From Pseudomonas sp. AL03 (GTDB lineage: Bacteria > Pseudomonadota > Gammaproteobacteria > Pseudomonadales > Pseudomonadaceae): DNA of 64,000 nucleotides. The notes under the pieces were generated by a model. The model had not been told where the DNA came from. It did no database searches and saw nothing but the letters and a program-made list of their open reading frames with translations. Position 1 is the first letter of the stretch; every line of letters begins with the position of its first letter. Shown one piece after another: positions 46,988 through 57,166 of this stretch. A program made the translations under genes and the position numbers. The DNA lies in the NCBI RefSeq assembly GCF_029960815.1, contig NZ_JASBRE010000006.1, forward strand, positions 166,349 to 230,348, in the 5' to 3' direction.

Positions 46988-49377
46988 TGAGTGTCCTCCA
47001 GATCCTTGGGTTTCCAGGTTTTCAACAGTAACGCATTGCTCACCACGCTGACGCTCGACAACGCCATGGCCGCACCGGCCAGCACCGGGTTGAGAAAGCC
47101 GAACGCTGCCAGCGGAATACCGATCAGGTTGTAGACGAAGGCCCAGAACAGGTTCTGACGAATTTTCGCGTAGGTCTTGCGACTGATCTCCAGCGCCGCC
47201 GGCACCAACCGTGGGTCGCCGCGCATCAGGGTGATCCCGGCCGCGTGCATCGCAACGTCGGTACCACCGCCCATGGCGATGCCGATGTCTGCGGCGGCCA
47301 AGGCCGGTGCGTCGTTGATGCCGTCGCCGACCATCGCTACCACGCCGGTTTTCTTAAGTGTGGCGACGGTGGCCGCTTTGTCGGCTGGCAGCACTTCGGC
47401 GTGGACATCCTTGATGCCCAGCGCCTCGGCAACCACTTTGGCACTGCCGCGATTGTCGCCGGTCAGCAGGTGGCTGCTGATGTTCCGTGCGCTAAGTTGT
47501 TGCACGGCTTGTAGCGCGCCGGGTTTGAGCGTGTCACCGAAAGCGAAGAGGCCCAGCACACGTCGTTCGGGACTTTGCTCGATCAGCCAGGACAGGGTCC
47601 GGCCTTCGGTTTCCCACGCGGTGGCGCAGTCAGCCCATTCACCTGCGCTCAAGCCGCTCTCTTCCAACAGACGACGATTGCCCAGCGCCAATCGACGACC
47701 GTCGAGCGTGCCCGCGATGCCACGGCCGGTCAGGGACTGGCTGTCGGTGACATCGGCCACCGTCAAGCTGCGTTCGGCGCAAGCGTCCAGAACCGCCTTG
47801 GCCAGCGGATGTTCACTGCCGCGTTGCAGGGCACCGGCCATTTTCAGCAACGCCGCTTCGTCACTGTTGATTGCGCTCAAATGAGCGATGCGCGGAGTAC
47901 CCGAAGTCAGCGTGCCAGTCTTGTCGAAGACCACCGCGCTGACTTCATGGGCGCGCTCCAGCGCTTCGGCGTCCTTGATCAGAATCCCGTAGCGCGCCGC
48001 CACACCGGTGCCGGCCATGATTGCCGTTGGCGTGGCCAACCCCAGGGCGCACGGGCAAGCGATCACCAATACCGCCACGGCATTGATCAGCGCCGTTTCC
48101 ATCGGTGCGCCGTACAACCACCAACCGATCAAGGTTGCTAACGCAATGAGCAGAACCGTAGGGACAAACACCTGACTGACTTTATCCACCAGTTTCTGGA
48201 TCGGCGCTTTTGCAGCCTGGGCGTCTTCGACCAGACGAATGATGCGCGCCAGCACGGTTTCCGCGCCCAAGGCCAGGGTGCGAACGAGCAACCGGCCTTC
48301 GCCATTGATCGCACCGCCAGTGACCTTGTCGCCGGGATGTTTGGGCACCGGCAGGCTTTCGCCGCTGATCAGCGCTTCGTCGGCGTGGCTCTGGCCTTCG
48401 ACCACTTCGCCGTCCACCGGGAAGCGTTCACCGGGTTTGACCATCACCAGATCATTGAGCCGCAAGGCGCTGATGGCGACGTCCTGCTCGCGACCATCGA
48501 CAACCTGAATCGCCCGTTCCGGGCGCAAGGCTTCGAGGGCGCGGATGGCACTGGCAGTCTGGCGTTTGGCGCGGCTTTCCAGGTACTTGCCCAGCAGCAC
48601 CAAGGCAATCACCACCGCCGAGGCTTCGAAATAAAGGTGCGGCATGCGCCCGGCGGCGGTGGCCCATTCATAGAGACTCAAGCCATAACCGGCGCTGGTG
48701 CCCAACGCGACCAGCAAATCCATGTTGCCGGTACCGGCACGCACCGCTTTCCAGGCGGCCACATAAAACCGCGCACCGAAGATGAATTGCACCGGCGTGG
48801 CCAATGCGAATTGCACCCAGGCAGGAAGCATCCAATGCACATCGAACGGTTGCAGCAGCATCGGCAGCACCAACGGCGAGGCGAGGGCGATCGCCATGAT
48901 CAAGGCCCAGCGCTCGCGGTGCAGGCGCTGTTGCTGATGGTCGGTTTGTGGGTGTTCAACTTCCCAGACACTGGCGCTGTAGCCAGCCTTGATCACGGCA
49001 GCAATCAAGGTTTGTGCATCGATCTGACCGAGCAGCTCAAGGTGTGCGCGTTCGTTGGCCAGGTTGACGCTGACGCTCTTGACCCCTGGCACCTTGGCCA
49101 GCGCTCGTTCGACCCGGCCGACGCAGGAGGCGCAGGTCATGCCGTCGATGCTCAGTTCCAGGCTCTGCTGCGGCACGCTGTAACCGGCCTGCTGCACCGC
49201 ATCCATCAACGCCGGCAGGCTGTCACTGGGCGCTTGAACCCGGGCCTGTTCGGTGGCCAGGTTGACGCTGACGGCAGAGGCGCCGATGACTTTGCTCAAG
49301 GCACGCTCGACACGCCCGGCGCAACTGGCGCAGGTCATGCCGGCAATCGGCAGATCGAAAGTGGTGGATTCGGACAT
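46984..49377 (-). CDS. cueA: Copper-translocating P1B-type ATPase
   Basis: Exports Cu(I) from the cytoplasm. In 797 residues there are two N-terminal HMA domains with MTCASC (Cys16/Cys19 and Cys82/Cys85), about eight membrane helices with the transport motif [15 protein letters not shown], the phosphorylation site [11 protein letters not shown] and the hinge [16 protein letters not shown]. All key residues are present. It has a CueR-type promoter directly upstream and shares an operon with cueR. Confidence 0.97.
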   Translation of the reverse strand: MSESTTFDLPIAGMTCASCAGRVERALSKVIGASAVSVNLATEQARVQAPSDSLPALMDAVQQAGYSVPQQSLELSIDGMTCASCVGRVERALAKVPGVKSVSVNLANERAHLELLGQIDAQTLIAAVIKAGYSASVWEVEHPQTDHQQQRLHRERWALIMAIALASPLVLPMLLQPFDVHWMLPAWVQFALATPVQFIFGARFYVAAWKAVRAGTGNMDLLVALGTSAGYGLSLYEWATAAGRMPHLYFEASAVVIALVLLGKYLESRAKRQTASAIRALEALRPERAIQVVDGREQDVAISALRLNDLVMVKPGERFPVDGEVVEGQSHADEALISGESLPVPKHPGDKVTGGAINGEGRLLVRTLALGAETVLARIIRLVEDAQAAKAPIQKLVDKVSQVFVPTVLLIALATLIGWWLYGAPMETALINAVAVLVIACPCALGLATPTAIMAGTGVAARYGILIKDAEALERAHEVSAVVFDKTGTLTSGTPRIAHLSAINSDEAALLKMAGALQRGSEHPLAKAVLDACAERSLTVADVTDSQSLTGRGIAGTLDGRRLALGNRRLLEESGLSAGEWADCATAWETEGRTLSWLIEQSPERRVLGLFAFGDTLKPGALQAVQQLSARNISSHLLTGDNRGSAKVVAEALGIKDVHAEVLPADKAATVATLKKTGVVAMVGDGINDAPALAAADIGIAMGGGTDVAMHAAGITLMRGDPRLVPAALEISRKTYAKIRQNLFWAFVYNLIGIPLAAFGFLNPVLAGAAMALSSVSVVSNALLLKTWKPKDLEDTQ

Positions 49378-49406
49378 CGGTCACGCTCCCAGTAGAAGAT
49401 GACTAC

Positions 49407-49437
49407 AGGATCAACCTTGCCATGCGGGCAAGGTCAA
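49407..49437 (-). promoter_or_regulatory. CueR-type promoter of cueA
   Basis: On the minus strand -35 TTGACC and -10 GATCCT are 19 bases apart, and the spacer holds the palindrome ACCTTGCC-x5-GGCAAGGT (49414-49434). Long spacing with a central dyad is the hallmark of MerR-family activated promoters. The cueA start lies about 30 bases downstream. Confidence 0.9.
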
Positions 49438-49453
49438 GCGCCAATCAACAATT

Positions 49454-49560
49454 GATCGTTCCCACGCTCCGCGTGGGAATGCCTCAATGGACGCTCTGCG
49501 TCCGCTCTTGGGACGCGGAGCGTCCCGGGCTGCATTCCCACGCAGAGCGTGGGAACGATC
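49454..49560. repeat. Long palindromic repeat (pair of arms)
   Basis: GATCGTTCCCACGCTC at the left returns as its complement at the right end (GAGCGTGGGAACGATC), with matching inner hairpins. The right arm is identical, in inverse orientation, to the segment at 17831-17881. It lies between cueA and the next gene. Confidence 0.85.
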
Positions 49561-49572
49561 AGCGGAAAGGAA

Positions 49573-49956
49573 TCAGTAATCGAGGGCTGTGGGCTTGAGG
49601 TACATCCCTTCCTGCGTCATCGCAATCCGGAACTTCAGCACGTCACCGGCCTTGAGCGTGATGATCTGCGAACCGGGAGCCAGCATGCCCGGGTTGCACC
49701 CCGGCGCCTGACCCGGCAGCAGTTTCAGGCGCAGGGACACATCGCCCGGCGGCAGGTTGAACGAGGTGCTTTGTTCCTGGAATAACCGCGCTGACAACTG
49801 ATCCTGGATATACACGCCGATTTCGCAGTTGGTCGAGACTTCCAGGCGCTCGCGGGAAATGATCAGCACGCCGTAATCCTCCCCGGCCGCATTGACCGAG
49901 GGCGCGACGGCGAAAAGACTGAGAAAGCCAAACAGGCTGAGAGCTGACCAGCGCAT
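49573..49956 (-). CDS. Exported protein of unknown function
   Basis: A 127-residue protein with signal peptide ending SVNAAG at about residue 24. The mature part is likely beta-rich, with two cysteines (TNCEIGVYIQDQ and PGCNPGML) that could form a disulphide. No known domain was recognised. It lies between cueA and copZ, but whether it has a role in copper handling is not shown by the sequence. Confidence 0.78.
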   Translation of the reverse strand: MRWSALSLFGFLSLFAVAPSVNAAGEDYGVLIISRERLEVSTNCEIGVYIQDQLSARLFQEQSTSFNLPPGDVSLRLKLLPGQAPGCNPGMLAPGSQIITLKAGDVLKFRIAMTQEGMYLKPTALDY

Positions 49957-50043
49957 GGCTGAATCTCCTGATGTCGAGTCATTGATGGACGCAGCTTGGC
50001 CGAGCGCGACGCCGATTGCCAGCCCGGCAGCTCACTTCAGAAC

Positions 50044-50074
50044 TTGACCTTGCCATGGTGGCAAGCTCGAGACT
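50044..50074 (+). promoter_or_regulatory. CueR-type promoter of copZ
   Basis: -35 TTGACC and -10 GAGACT are 19 bases apart. The spacer contains the dyad ACCTTGCCATGGTGGCAAGCT (50047-50067 with one mismatch), very like the box before cueA. The copZ start follows 30 bases later. Confidence 0.88.
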
Positions 50075-50103
50075 GCACGCAACCTCACTCAAGGAGTCAT
50101 CCC

Positions 50104-50301
50104 ATGCAAGTGTTCACCGTTCAAGGCATGTCCTGCGATCACTGCATCAAAGCCATCACTCAGGCGCTGCAAGCCAAGGATCCTGGGGCCAGCGTGCTTA
50201 TCGATCTGGCGGCGAAAGAAGTTGGCGTCGACAGTGCATTGACAACGGATCAAGTGATCGCGGTGATCACCGAAGAAGGCTACGAGGCGAAAGTCTCCTG
50301 A
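50104..50301 (+). CDS. copZ: Copper chaperone CopZ (HMA domain)
   Basis: A 65-residue metallochaperone that carries Cu(I) to CueA or buffers it. The single HMA domain has GMSCDHCIKAI with the metal ligands Cys11 and Cys14. CAAGGAG precedes the ATG. It lies behind its own CueR-type promoter, divergent to the cueA-cueR side. Confidence 0.95.
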   Translation: MQVFTVQGMSCDHCIKAITQALQAKDPGASVLIDLAAKEVGVDSALTTDQVIAVITEEGYEAKVS

Positions 50302-50310
50302 AGCGATTTT

Positions 50311-50403
50311 TGTAGGAGCCGAGCTTGCTCGCGATAGCGGTAGAACAGTCACTGAGATGTTGAATGTTCCACCGCACCACCGCGAGCAAGCTCGCTCCCA
50401 CAG
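50311..50403. repeat. REPIN (pair of inverted REP sequences)
   Basis: TGTAGGAGCCGAGCTTGCTC at the left and GAGCAAGCTCGCTCCCACA at the right face each other over about 50 bases. It lies between copZ and the Bcr/CflA gene and may end copZ transcription. Confidence 0.82.
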
Positions 50404-50512
50404 GTATCAGTTGCTTGAGGGGTTTTATTAGTTAGCAACCTAACGGAGTGTTCAAGGCGTCCATGCGCGGCTAGACTGTGGGGCTGCCGACCCCTGTCCA
50501 ACTGGATGCCTG

Positions 50513-51715
50513 ATGAACTTCCGTACCATTTTGATTCTTGGCACCTTGAGCGCCTTCGGTCCGCTGGCAATCGATTTCTATCTGCCGGCCTTCCCGGCGA
50601 TGGCGCTCGCCTTCGGCACCGATGAAAAACACGTTCAACTGACCCTGGCGGCGTATTTCCTGGGCTTGTCCATCGGTCAGCTGGCTTACGGCCCGGTGGC
50701 GGATCGCTTCGGGCGACGCATTCCCTTGCTGACCGGCGTCGGCCTGTTCACCGCAGCCTCCCTGGCGTGTGCCTATGCGCCGAATCTCGAATGGCTGATT
50801 GGCGCACGTTTCATTCAGGCGCTGGGTGGGTGCGCGGGGATGGTAATCGCGCGAGCGGTGGTCAGCGATAAATGCGATGCGGTGGGTTCGGCGAAGGTAT
50901 TTTCGCAGTTGATGCTGGTGATGGGCCTGGCGCCGATTCTTGCGCCAATGCTCGGTGGGCTGTTGGTCAACACCACGGGTTGGCAGTCGATCTTTCTCGT
51001 GTTAACCGGTTTCAGTGCGCTGGCAGGGTTGACCGTGGCGCTCGGGCTGCCGGAAAGTCTGCCGGCCCATGTGCCGCGTCAACCGTTGTCCGGCGCGTTG
51101 CGTCAGTACGGTCGACTGTTGTCGGATCCGTTGTTCCTTGGCCACGCCTTGACCGGTGGCATCGCCATCGCCGGGATGTTCGCCTACATCGCCGGTTCAC
51201 CGTTCGTCTTCATCAAGCTTTATGGCGTACCCGCCGAGCATTTCGGCTGGCTGTTCGGTACCAATGCGGCGGGATTCATTCTGGTGGCGCAGGTGAATGC
51301 GCGACTGCTGGCCAAGCGTGGCCCGGCGTTTCTGCTGGCGCGCACCGTGTGGATCTACCTCGGCGCGGGTCTGGCGCTGCTGGCCGTCAGTTCGTTGCAC
51401 ACCGTGCAGTTATGGCCGTTGCTAATTCCGCTATTTATCTGCATTGCCAGCCTCGGTTGCATCCTCCCCAACGCCTCGGCTTGCGCCATGAGCGGACAGG
51501 GCGCTCGCGCCGGCAGTGCGTCGGCGATGCTCGGATGCCTGCAATTCAGCGTCGCCGCCGGGGCAGCAGCGCTGGTGGGTGTTTTACACGATGGCAGCGC
51601 CATGCCGATGGCCATGGTCATCAGCCTTTGCGCAATTCTGGTGGTGAGCGTGGCGACGCTCACCCGACGTTTGCAAAATGCCCGGGCACTGGCACTGGCA
51701 CACGCCCAGGTCTGA
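50513..51715 (+). CDS. Bcr/CflA family multidrug MFS exporter
   Basis: A 400-residue drug/H+ antiporter. It begins MNFRTILILGTLSAFGPLAIDFYLPAFPAM, the Bcr/CflA signature, followed by motif A YGPVADRFGRRIPLL and about 12 membrane spans. No specific SD stands out before the ATG. The substrate is unknown; family members export bicyclomycin, chloramphenicol or sulphonamides. Confidence 0.93.
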   Translation: MNFRTILILGTLSAFGPLAIDFYLPAFPAMALAFGTDEKHVQLTLAAYFLGLSIGQLAYGPVADRFGRRIPLLTGVGLFTAASLACAYAPNLEWLIGARFIQALGGCAGMVIARAVVSDKCDAVGSAKVFSQLMLVMGLAPILAPMLGGLLVNTTGWQSIFLVLTGFSALAGLTVALGLPESLPAHVPRQPLSGALRQYGRLLSDPLFLGHALTGGIAIAGMFAYIAGSPFVFIKLYGVPAEHFGWLFGTNAAGFILVAQVNARLLAKRGPAFLLARTVWIYLGAGLALLAVSSLHTVQLWPLLIPLFICIASLGCILPNASACAMSGQGARAGSASAMLGCLQFSVAAGAAALVGVLHDGSAMPMAMVISLCAILVVSVATLTRRLQNARALALAHAQV

Positions 51716-51723
51716 GGGCGAAC

Positions 51724-51894
51724 TTAGCCAGCAGCGCGCTGCTGGTGTTCATTAATTTGATGAGGTGCTTGTAGTCGCGCTTCAAGGGTGCGGGTGAAGG
51801 CGCGAGCTTCGGCTTCGCTGCGGAATGTCACGGCGTGTTGGTCCAGACGGACCTGCCACTGGGATTTTGCCAATTCTTTTATCAGGATCTTCAT
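51724..51894 (-). CDS. Small conserved protein of unknown function
   Basis: A 56-residue ORF reading MKILIKELAKSQWQVRLDQH and then AVTFRSEAEARAFTRTLEAR, ending QQRAAG. GGAGAG lies before the ATG and the composition (Arg, Ala, Glu) is that of a real small soluble protein. A near-Lsr2-like or DUF-type fold cannot be decided. It stands alone between the Bcr/CflA gene and the alcohol dehydrogenase. Confidence 0.68.
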   Translation of the reverse strand: MKILIKELAKSQWQVRLDQHAVTFRSEAEARAFTRTLEARLQAPHQINEHQQRAAG

Positions 51895-52046
51895 TGCTGA
51901 TCTCTCCTCTCGTAAAAGATGTCACATAAAAGATTGCACCGCAGAGTTCACGATTGTAGACCCGAATACGATCGCAATTGTGACAACGGTCAATCTTCTG
52001 ACTGACGGTGTCGTCCACCCTTGGCCGACACCGGTGCTGTCTCGTT

Positions 52047-53060
52047 TTAGAACCCTTCAAGCACGATCTTGCCCTTGGACTTACCGCTTTCCAGCAGTTC
52101 ATGGGCACGACGCAGGTTCGCCGCATTGATGCTCCCGAAGTGCTCGCCGACTGTGGTTTTCAGCGTCCCGGCGTCGATCAGCTGCGCAACGCGGTTGAGC
52201 AGTTTGTGCTGCTCGATCATGTCTGCAGTTTCGAACAGCGAGCGGGTGTACATGAACTCCCAGTGCAATGACAGGCTCTTGCGCTTGAGCTTGCTCACGT
52301 CCAGCGCCTTCGGATCATCGATCAGTGCCAGTTTGCCTTGCGGCGCCAGTGCCTCGACCAACTGATCCAGGTGGTGATCGGTCTGGGTCAGGCTGGCGAC
52401 GTGGGTCACGTGATCGATGCCGGCGCGTTTGAGTTCTTCGCTCAACGGCTGGCTGTGATCGATCACCAGGTCGGCACCCAACTCACGAACCCAGCTCTGG
52501 GTTTGCGGGCGAGAAGCCGTGCCGATGACTTTCAACCCGGTGAGCTGGCTGGCCAATTGCGTGAGGATCGACCCCACACCGCCCGCGGCACCAACGATCA
52601 AAAGGCTCTGGCCTTGGTCGGTTTTATCTTCACACACTTGCAGACGCTCGAAGAGTAATTCCCACGCGGTGATAGCGGTCAGCGGCAACGCGGCGGCTTC
52701 GGCGAAACCGAGGGTTTTCGGCATATGGCCGACGATCCGCTCGTCTACCACGTGCAGTTCGCTGTTGCCGCCAGCGCGGGCGATGGAGCCGGCGTAGAAG
52801 ACTTTGTCGCCCGCCTTGAACAGCGTTACTTCATTACCGACGGCCTTGACCACCCCGGCCACGTCCCAGCCCAGCACTTTCGCCGCGCCGCCTTCGGGCT
52901 GGACGTTCTGGCGCACTTTGGTGTCGACCGGGTTGACCGAGATGGCTTTGACTTCCACCAACAGGTCGCGCGGGCCGGCGACCGGCTCTGGCAGTTCGAT
53001 GTCTTGCAGCGAGTTTGAATCGCTGATGGGCAAGGAGGCGTAGTAGACAATGGCTTTCAT
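52047..53060 (-). CDS. Zinc-binding alcohol dehydrogenase family protein (quinone oxidoreductase-like)
   Basis: A 337-residue MDR protein that uses NAD(P)H. It begins MKAIVYYASLPISDSNSLQD and has GWDVAGVVKAVGNE, the nucleotide loop VGAAGGVGSILTQLA and AITAWELLF. It lacks the cysteine-rich structural zinc lobe, so it is likely a zinc-free quinone/enoyl reductase. AGGAGC precedes the ATG. It follows the ABM gene after 34 bases, a probable operon. Confidence 0.92.
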   Translation of the reverse strand: MKAIVYYASLPISDSNSLQDIELPEPVAGPRDLLVEVKAISVNPVDTKVRQNVQPEGGAAKVLGWDVAGVVKAVGNEVTLFKAGDKVFYAGSIARAGGNSELHVVDERIVGHMPKTLGFAEAAALPLTAITAWELLFERLQVCEDKTDQGQSLLIVGAAGGVGSILTQLASQLTGLKVIGTASRPQTQSWVRELGADLVIDHSQPLSEELKRAGIDHVTHVASLTQTDHHLDQLVEALAPQGKLALIDDPKALDVSKLKRKSLSLHWEFMYTRSLFETADMIEQHKLLNRVAQLIDAGTLKTTVGEHFGSINAANLRRAHELLESGKSKGKIVLEGF

Positions 53061-53094
53061 TGGGGCTCCTGAACAGTAATAAAGAAGGCAGAGA

Positions 53095-53388
53095 TCAGAC
53101 GATGGAACGCAGGCGCTTGAGGTCGAAGTGTTCGAGAAAGTCGCCGGCCTTGGCGCGGAAGTTCTGGATATGCGCGCTGGCGTCGTGAGCTTGCAGGGCT
53201 TCGTCGCTGCTCCAGTGTTCGATCATGTAGAAGGCGTGAGGATTGGCGAGGTCCTGGTGCAAGTCGTATTGACCGCAACCGGCCTCGGCGCGGGTCGGTT
53301 CCAGGAGCGCCCGCAGGTGCTGTTCGAGGGCGTCTTGCTGGCCGGCTTTGGCGATGAGGGTGGCGATAGCGGTAAAAGGCTGGGACAT
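53095..53388 (-). CDS. Antibiotic biosynthesis monooxygenase (YgiN-like)
   Basis: A 97-residue ABM-fold protein; small dimeric enzymes of this type oxidise quinols or are heme-free monooxygenases. Typical stretches are AGQQDALEQHLRALL, GCGQYDLHQDLANPHAFYMIEHW and SAHIQNF. It precedes the dehydrogenase in the same direction and is divergent from the LysR remnant, whose intact form would have been the natural regulator. Confidence 0.9.
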   Translation of the reverse strand: MSQPFTAIATLIAKAGQQDALEQHLRALLEPTRAEAGCGQYDLHQDLANPHAFYMIEHWSSDEALQAHDASAHIQNFRAKAGDFLEHFDLKRLRSIV

Positions 53389-53507
53389 GTTCGACTCCGG
53401 GAATGGGATGAATTGGATGGGACGGATGATTGGCTATTTCTCTTAAAGATAAAACCCGCTAAAAGAGCAGTCTCTTTCAATATTTTTTTGATAATCGAGG
53501 CTGAAAA

Positions 53508-53594
53508 ATGCTGCGTTTCGATGACTTTCAGTTGTTTGTCCGGGCGGCGGACCTGGGCAGTCTGTCAGCGGCGGCGCGTGGGATGGACCTGTGA
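53508..53594 (+). pseudogene. Remnant of a LysR family regulator
   Basis: An ATG opens MLRFDDFQLFVRAADLGSLS followed by AAARGMDL and a stop. This is the first helix-turn-helix part of a LysR regulator; in intact members the next residues would be SPAxAS. After the stop no further LysR sequence is visible in any frame. The rest of the gene seems to have been deleted. It is divergent from the ABM-dehydrogenase operon, the usual place for its regulator. Confidence 0.82.
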
Positions 53595-54047
53595 GCGCGC
53601 ACCGCTGAATTTGCTGTGCGCCCATCGCGCACAATTGAGTAAGCCGGTGAACCTTTTGCGGGAAATGCTCGCCAGCCGATGCGCCCGGTTGAGTAGCCAA
53701 TTTCCGACGTTATCGGGCCCCGATCATTAGTCGCAGGCAAATAGCGAAATTTCACTCAGGAACTATCACCACCAATGGTTTCCCAAGGGCAGGAACCGGC
53801 GGTTAACCCGCCTATACTAGCGCTCGCCTCATGTACGCACCGTCGATCTCGCAATGGCGAGTCCACGTCCGAGTCAGCCAGGCCCCAGGGTCATTCGCCG
53901 AGGCTTTGCGAAACCTGCGAAGCAATGGCCTGTGCGATTGGTCGGCTTTGCCCGGTTTATGGCGGTTTCCACGCCTTGGCCGACGACACATTACTGGTCA
54001 AGATGTCTCTGAGCAGTAGACGAAACGATTCAACAGGGAGTGAATAC
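53595..54047. other. Gene-free region between the LysR remnant and the ArsR-like gene
   Basis: About 450 bases without a supported gene. An open frame in line with the ArsR-like gene reaches back to 53775 but has no family similarity. The promoter of the ArsR-like gene should lie here. I see no repeat. Confidence 0.5.
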
Positions 54048-54779
54048 ATGGAACATGCACCTTGCATCAGCCAGATCGCCACGTTGCTGGCTGACCCAAA
54101 GCGCAGCGCAATGATGTGGGCCTTGATGGACGGCTCGGCGCGGCAAACCGAAGAGCTGGCCTTGTTGGCCGGCCTGTCACCGTCTTCGGCCAGTGCACAT
54201 CTGGGGCGTTTGTCCGCCGGAGGTCTGTTGAAAGTCGAAATCCGCGGCCGCAAGCGGTTCTTCCGTATTGCCGCCCCTGAAGTGGGTGCCGCGATAGAGG
54301 CACTGGCCAGCGCCACCCTGGCCAGCACGCCTCGGGAAATCCCGGACGTTTTCAAGCGCACGGCCCCCATCGGCAAACCTCAGGTGGCGCCTTCGTCATT
54401 ACTGCGCGCCAGGCTTTGCGACGACCATCTGGGCGGCACCCTTGCCGCCGATCTTTATCAGCGTCTGCTGGATTCAGGCTGGATCGAACAGTTCGATCAG
54501 CGAGTCATGATCACTCACAAGGGCGCCACGCAATTGGCGACGCGTGGTGTGTTCATCCAGGCGCTGGCCCATCGCAACAGCAGTGTCGCTTGCGCTTGTC
54601 CAGACTGGAGCGAAAGACGCCCACACATGGGCGGATCACTGGGGGCGGCGTTGCTGCAATTGTTCATGCAGTCCGGTTGGTTGAGCCTGCCCAACGATTC
54701 GCGAGCCTTGCAGATCACCGCCGCGGGGCAGAGTGAAATCCATCGGTTCGCCAAGGAAACCGAGCTGGAAATGGCGTAA
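54048..54779 (+). CDS. ArsR-like winged-helix transcriptional regulator
   Basis: A 243-residue regulator, twice the usual ArsR length. The N-terminal wHTH has IATLLADPKRSAMMWALMDGSARQTEELALLAGLSPSSASAHLGRL. The C-terminal half is of unknown type, with DDHLGGTLAADLYQRLLDSGW and a Cys pair in ACACPDWSER that could be a metal or thiol sensor. AGGGAG precedes the ATG at 54048. Its target is unknown; the ABM operon is 660 bases away. Confidence 0.87.
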   Translation: MEHAPCISQIATLLADPKRSAMMWALMDGSARQTEELALLAGLSPSSASAHLGRLSAGGLLKVEIRGRKRFFRIAAPEVGAAIEALASATLASTPREIPDVFKRTAPIGKPQVAPSSLLRARLCDDHLGGTLAADLYQRLLDSGWIEQFDQRVMITHKGATQLATRGVFIQALAHRNSSVACACPDWSERRPHMGGSLGAALLQLFMQSGWLSLPNDSRALQITAAGQSEIHRFAKETELEMA

Positions 54780-54794
54780 TAGACGCATCGAGAT

Positions 54795-54818
54795 CGACGT
54801 CCGAAGCTTCGGGCGTCG
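54795..54818. terminator. Palindrome between the ArsR-like gene and add
   Basis: CGACGTCCGAAG-CTTCGGGCGTCG is a 12-bp stem with one T-G pair, placed between the two convergent genes. There is no long T-run, so it is only a possible bidirectional terminator. Confidence 0.5.
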
Positions 54819-54869
54819 TTCAGAGCTGCGAACAGGTCGCATCCAGCAGTAAGCGCCATCGATCAGTAA

Positions 54870-55832
<963 letters not shown>

Positions 55833-55916
55833 TCATCAGGTGCAGATGGCGAGCATTCTACAGATGCTCGTGGAAACAATTAGCAAAACCTGGCCAGCCG
55901 GTTCATCACACCGATG

Positions 55917-56040
55917 TCGCCAAGGTTGACCACGAACGTGCCGTCGATGGGTGGCGCGTCGATCCAGTCGCCTTTTACGTTTCGCACTTGCAGGCCGCCG
56001 GCGGCATCCTGATACAGCAGGGTGATGCAGCCGAATTTAA
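55917..56040 (-). pseudogene. Fragment of a 2OG-Fe(II) oxygenase gene
   Basis: Minus-strand translation gives FGCITLLYQDAAGGLQVRNV and then KGDWIDAPPIDGTFVVNLGD, the core of an isopenicillin N synthase-like dioxygenase. Homology stops on both sides: the His-x-Asp motif is disturbed (CGLKFGC instead of HTDFGC) and nothing follows NLGD. A REP lies right upstream. It is a dead remnant between add and chaA. Confidence 0.82.
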
Positions 56041-56093
56041 GACCGCAGGGTTCCCCTGCAACATAGAATCTCTCACAGGAGACCACGATCCAA

Positions 56094-56130
56094 TGTGGGA
56101 GCGGGCTTGCCCGCGATGAGGCCCGCAAGG
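56094..56130. repeat. REP palindrome
   Basis: ATGTGGGAGCGGGCTTGCCCGCGATGAGGCC belongs to the same REP family. It lies where the oxygenase fragment is broken. Confidence 0.75.
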
Positions 56131-56259
56131 CCAATAAAAGTGCATCACCTGACACGGCCGCCATCCACTGGTGCGCTAAGGTGTAACGAAACGTTAGCGC
56201 CGCCCCGCAGTCAGTAGCTCATCACACTGATTTCGCTTCACACGGCAAAAAGGCCCGCA

Positions 56260-56589
56260 ATGCTCACACTCCTCAAGCAAGAAAAGTTTTTGCTGCTGGC
56301 CCTGATTGCCGCATTCATCGCTTACCCGATGGAACACTGGATGCTGCACAGCGGCCAGCCCATTGCGTTGACCGCCGGCCTGGTGCTGATCGCATTCATC
56401 GTCGCGGCCTCCATGCGCGTCGCCCATCACGCCGAGCTGCTCGCGGAAAAAGTCGGCGACCCCTACGGCACGATGATCCTGACGCTGGCTGCGGTGCTGG
56501 TGGAAGTGGTGATTCTGGCGATCATGATGAGCAACGAGGCCTCACCGACCCTGGTGCGCGACACGATTTATTCGGCGGTGATTTTCTAG
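56260..56589 (+). pseudogene. chaA: N-terminal fragment of a calcium/proton antiporter (ChaA)
   Basis: 109 residues of a CaCA-family antiporter: MLTLLKQEKFLLLALIAAFI with helices, AHHAELLAEKVGDPYGTMIL (ion-binding alpha-1 region) and VLVEVVILAIMM. After RDTIYSAV the sequence reads IF-stop, where intact ChaA continues for another 250 or so residues. The gene is cut at about 56585, and foreign DNA follows. It marks the left border of the accessory region. Confidence 0.85.
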
Positions 56590-56606
56590 ACACATAGGCT
56601 TTTGGT

Positions 56607-56717
<111 letters not shown>

Positions 56718-56929
56718 GTGGAAGCTTAAGATGTGTATTTGACTGGGAGTGCTCTTGCCTTGGCCTTCCTGACACACCTCGATCTATGGCATACCCCGGA
56801 AGCCCCGCCAATTTCTGGGTGATGGCAATCTGCATACATACCCGTCATTATCGCCACATCACAGAGATTCCGCGCTCACGTTTGCTCAGTGTTGCCGGTC
56901 GTGTTGGGCTTTACCCAGGGAATGGAACC

Positions 56930-57166
56930 GTGTCCTCACCATTAGCAACTGTGCCTTCACTGAGTGAGGTCATAGACAAGCTGTTAAATCAGTCTCCCCT
57001 AGACGACTTCGTCAAATGCGCTTTGGACTTTTCTGTCCAGTCGCCAAGCTCACCACCCAAGCTCGCTTTGCTACATGTTCGTTTCCAAGAGGACATTCCG
57101 AACACTGGTTCCTTGGCCGACTTCCTAAGTAGCCAGGCGGTGAACTATGCCCTTATTGACTCCTGA
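56930..57166 (+). pseudogene. Gene fragment of uncertain family (N-terminal part)
   Basis: GTG-started frame of 78 residues with AGGGA eight bases upstream: SSPLATVPSLSEVIDKLLNQ, then PLDDFVKCALDFSVQ, PKLALLHVRFQEDIPNTG and SLADFLSSQAVNYALIDS. The pattern LLHVRF followed by a short helix and VNYALI recalls the start of DUF1837/HamA-type proteins of Hachiman anti-phage systems, but the match is from memory and weak. The frame ends just after the point where the next fragment begins, so it looks like the head of a gene whose body has been lost. Confidence 0.45.
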
